A stretch of 64,000 nt of DNA from Petrolisthes cinctipes (lineage: Eukaryota > Arthropoda > Malacostraca > Decapoda > Porcellanidae), in assembly GCA_033782935.1 (NCBI GenBank), contig JAWQEG010000491.1:434001-498000 (forward strand), in the 5' to 3' direction. Below the pieces are notes generated by a model. That model did no database searches. It had not been told where the DNA came from and saw only the letters and a program-made list of their open reading frames with translations. The position numbers and the translations under genes are program-made. Positions 62,411 through 64,000 of the stretch are shown here, piece after piece (the first letter of the stretch is position 1; the number at the start of each line of letters is the position of its first letter).

Positions 62411-64000
62411 CATGTTTTGGGCTTGTATTTTGAAAATACTCTAACACGAAGTAGGCATGTACAGATCGTTTCTGGGACCCCAAAATATCGAATATTCGGG
62501 TGTTTTGAGCCTAAATTTGAGATATAAACGGGTATAGAAGAGGCATACACATATCGACTTTTGGGCACTTAAAAGATCGATTTTCAGTAAGTTTTCGGCC
62601 TGTATTTTGAAAATACTCTAACACGGAGTAGGCATGTACAGATCGCTTCTGGGACACCAAAATATCGAATTTTCGGGTGTTTTGGGCCTGAATTTGAGAT
62701 ATCGATTTTAGGCACTTAAAATATCGATATTTAGCGTGTTTTGGACCTATATTTTGAAAATATTCTAGCACTGAGTAGGCATGTACAGATCGCTTCTGGT
62801 ACCCAAAAATATCGAATTTTCGTGTGTTTTGAGCCGGAATTTGAGATATAAACGGGTACAGAAGATGCATGCACATATTGACTTTGGGCACCTAAAATAT
62901 CGATTTTCAGCATGTTTTGGGCCTGTATTTTGAAAATACTCTAACACGGAGTAGGCATGTCCAGATCGCTTCAGGGACCCCAAAATATCGAATTTTCGGG
63001 TGTTTTGAGCCTGAATTTGAGATATAAACGGGTACTGAAGATGCATGCACATATCGACTTTTGGGCACCGAAAATATCGATTTTGAGCATGTTTTGGGTC
63101 TGTATCTAGAAAACATTCTAACTAGGAGTAGGCATGTACAGATCGCTTCCAGGACCCAAAAATACCGAGTTTTCGGGTGTTTTGAGCCTGAATTTGAAAT
63201 ATAAACAGGTACAGAAGATGCATGCACATATCGACTTTGGACACTTAAAATATCAATTTTTAGCATGTTTTGAGCCCATATTTTGAAAACATTCTAGCAC
63301 TGAGTAGGCTCGTACAGATCGCTTCTAGAACCAAAAATATCGAATTTTCGGGTGTTTTGGGCCTGAAATTGAGATATCGACTTTGGGCACCTAAAATATC
63401 GATTTTTATCATGTTTTGGACCTATATTTTGAAAATATTCTAGCACTGAGTAGGTATGTACAGATCGCTTCTGGGACCTAAAAATATCAAATTTTCGGGT
63501 GTTTTGAGCCTGAATTTGAGATATCAACTTTGGGCACCTGAAATATCGATTTTTAACATGTTTTGGACCTATGTTTTGAAAATATTTTAGCAATGAGTAG
63601 GTATGTACAGATCGCTTCTGAGACCCCAAAATATCGAATTTTCGGGTGTTTTGGCCCTTAATTTGAGATATCGACTTCGGGCACCTAAAATATCGATTTT
63701 TAGCACGTTTTGGGCCTGTATTTTGAAAATACTCTAACACGAAGTAGGCATGTACAGATCGCTTCTGGGACCCCAAAATATCGAATTTTCGTGTGTTTTG
63801 AGCCTGAATTTGAGATATCGACTTAGGGCACCTAAAATATCAATTTTTAGCACGTTTTGGGCCTATAGTTCGAAAATATTCTAGCACTGAGTAGGCATGT
63901 ACAGATCGCTCCTGGGACCCCAAAATATCGAATTTTCGGGTGTTTTGAGCCTAAATTTTAAATAAAAACGGGTACAGAAGATGCAAGTACATATTGACTT

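Larger units (their letters stand above)
61560..63325. repeat. 1,175-bp internal duplication in the 3.28-kb family
   Basis: Blocks at about 61560-62150 and 62735-63325 share GGCATGTCCAGATCGCTTCA, CACCGAAAATATCG, CTGTATCTAGAAAAC, CTTCCAGGACCC and GGCTCGTACAGATCGC in order, at a shift of 1,175 bp. They differ in a few positions, such as CCATAAATACC (61981) against CCAAAAATACC (63156). The segment between them (about 62150-62735) contains the T-rich core described separately. Confidence 0.87.
1..64000. repeat. Continuous satellite DNA array (about 177-bp monomer)
   Basis: Every part of the window is made of diverged copies of one monomer. Landmarks such as AAAATATCGATTTT, GGCATGTACAG, TTTTCGGGTGTTTT and ATAAACGGGTACAGAAG return every 147-178 bp from end to end. 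All copies face the same way; I saw no inversion. No non-satellite sequence longer than a few bases interrupts the array. Neighbouring monomers differ noticeably, whereas blocks one to six kilobases apart can be almost identical, which is the mark of higher-order repeats. The array leaves the window at both ends. Such arrays are typical of eukaryotic centromeric or other constitutive heterochromatin. That location is inferred from architecture only, because I do not recognise the family or species. Confidence 0.98.
55404..64000. repeat. Second higher-order repeat family, period about 3.28 kb
   Basis: The order of monomers at about 56690-57440 recurs at 59972-60722 (shift 3,282) and starts again near 63280. 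The sequence at about 57950-58740 recurs near 60735-61520 with a shift of 2,784, so 498 bp (about 57.44-57.94 kb) are missing in the second copy. A further block at 61560-62150 recurs at 62735-63325 (shift 1,175). Hallmarks are TAGAACCAAAAATATCG, TTTTGACCCTCAATTTG, GCATGTTTGTTGGCC and TTTTAAATAAAAACGGG. These are absent from the 5.1-kb family. The array runs off the right edge of the window. Confidence 0.88.

Noticed and set aside
1..64000. CRISPR array
   Set aside because: Repeat units are 147-178 bp and directly adjacent, with no short unique spacers, and variation is spread along the unit. This is tandem satellite structure.
1..64000. CENP-B box (TTCG, four bases, A, two bases, CGGG) in the monomer
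   Set aside because: TTCG occurs in TTTTCGGGTG and in the GTTCGCTTC variant, but neither is followed by the required A and CGGG at the right spacing. I found no match on the minus strand of the consensus either.
1..64000. Telomere repeats, rDNA or tRNA genes within the array
   Set aside because: No TTAGGG/TTTAGGG-type runs, and no recognisable rRNA or tRNA sequence. Every segment aligns with the satellite monomer.

Overview
The whole 64 kb window is one uninterrupted tandem satellite array. I find no protein-coding gene, RNA gene, transposon, CRISPR array or unique-sequence island. This points to eukaryotic nuclear heterochromatin (centromeric, pericentromeric or subtelomeric). The sequence does not tell me the species; a plant or an animal are both possible. 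The many open reading frames are a by-product of the repeat: its minus strand has very few stop triplets, and all three minus frames give overlapping versions of the same few peptides.

The basic unit is an AT-rich monomer of about 177 bp (about 41% G+C by hand count), always in the same head-to-tail orientation. It is itself an old dimer of two related half-units of about 89 and 88 bp (A and B). Two shortened monomer classes recur. One of about 158-159 bp has lost 18 bp from half A. One of 147 bp has lost about 29 bp from half B. From the window length there are roughly 370-380 monomers (estimate, not a count).

Several larger periodicities lie on top of the monomer. From left to right: a 5,980-bp repeat, nearly identical over at least 3.86 kb (1-3860 and 5981-9840); a 1,161-bp tandem duplication (10732-13091); a 1,000-bp tandem duplication (14341-16480); mosaic sequence with a 1,187-bp echo (about 16481-19980); a 0.75-kb module seen three times (19990-22870); a mosaic zone (22871-25139); a higher-order repeat (HOR) array with a full unit of about 5.1 kb (25140-54320); a 527-bp duplication (54350-55403); and a second HOR family with a period of about 3.28 kb (55404-64000).

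The 5.1-kb HOR records its own history. Unit-specific substitutions and indels suggest stepwise expansion, with U5 and U6 the closest pair. The two outermost units share variants that the inner units have lost. Specific unequal-exchange events can be seen: loss of one monomer (176 bp), loss of two monomers (353 bp), an 851-bp difference, and a patchwork junction at about 47.9 kb. The most notable observations are the nested 88 -> 177 -> kilobase organisation, the chimeric junction, and the shared variants at opposite HOR edges. No gene-based system is present.
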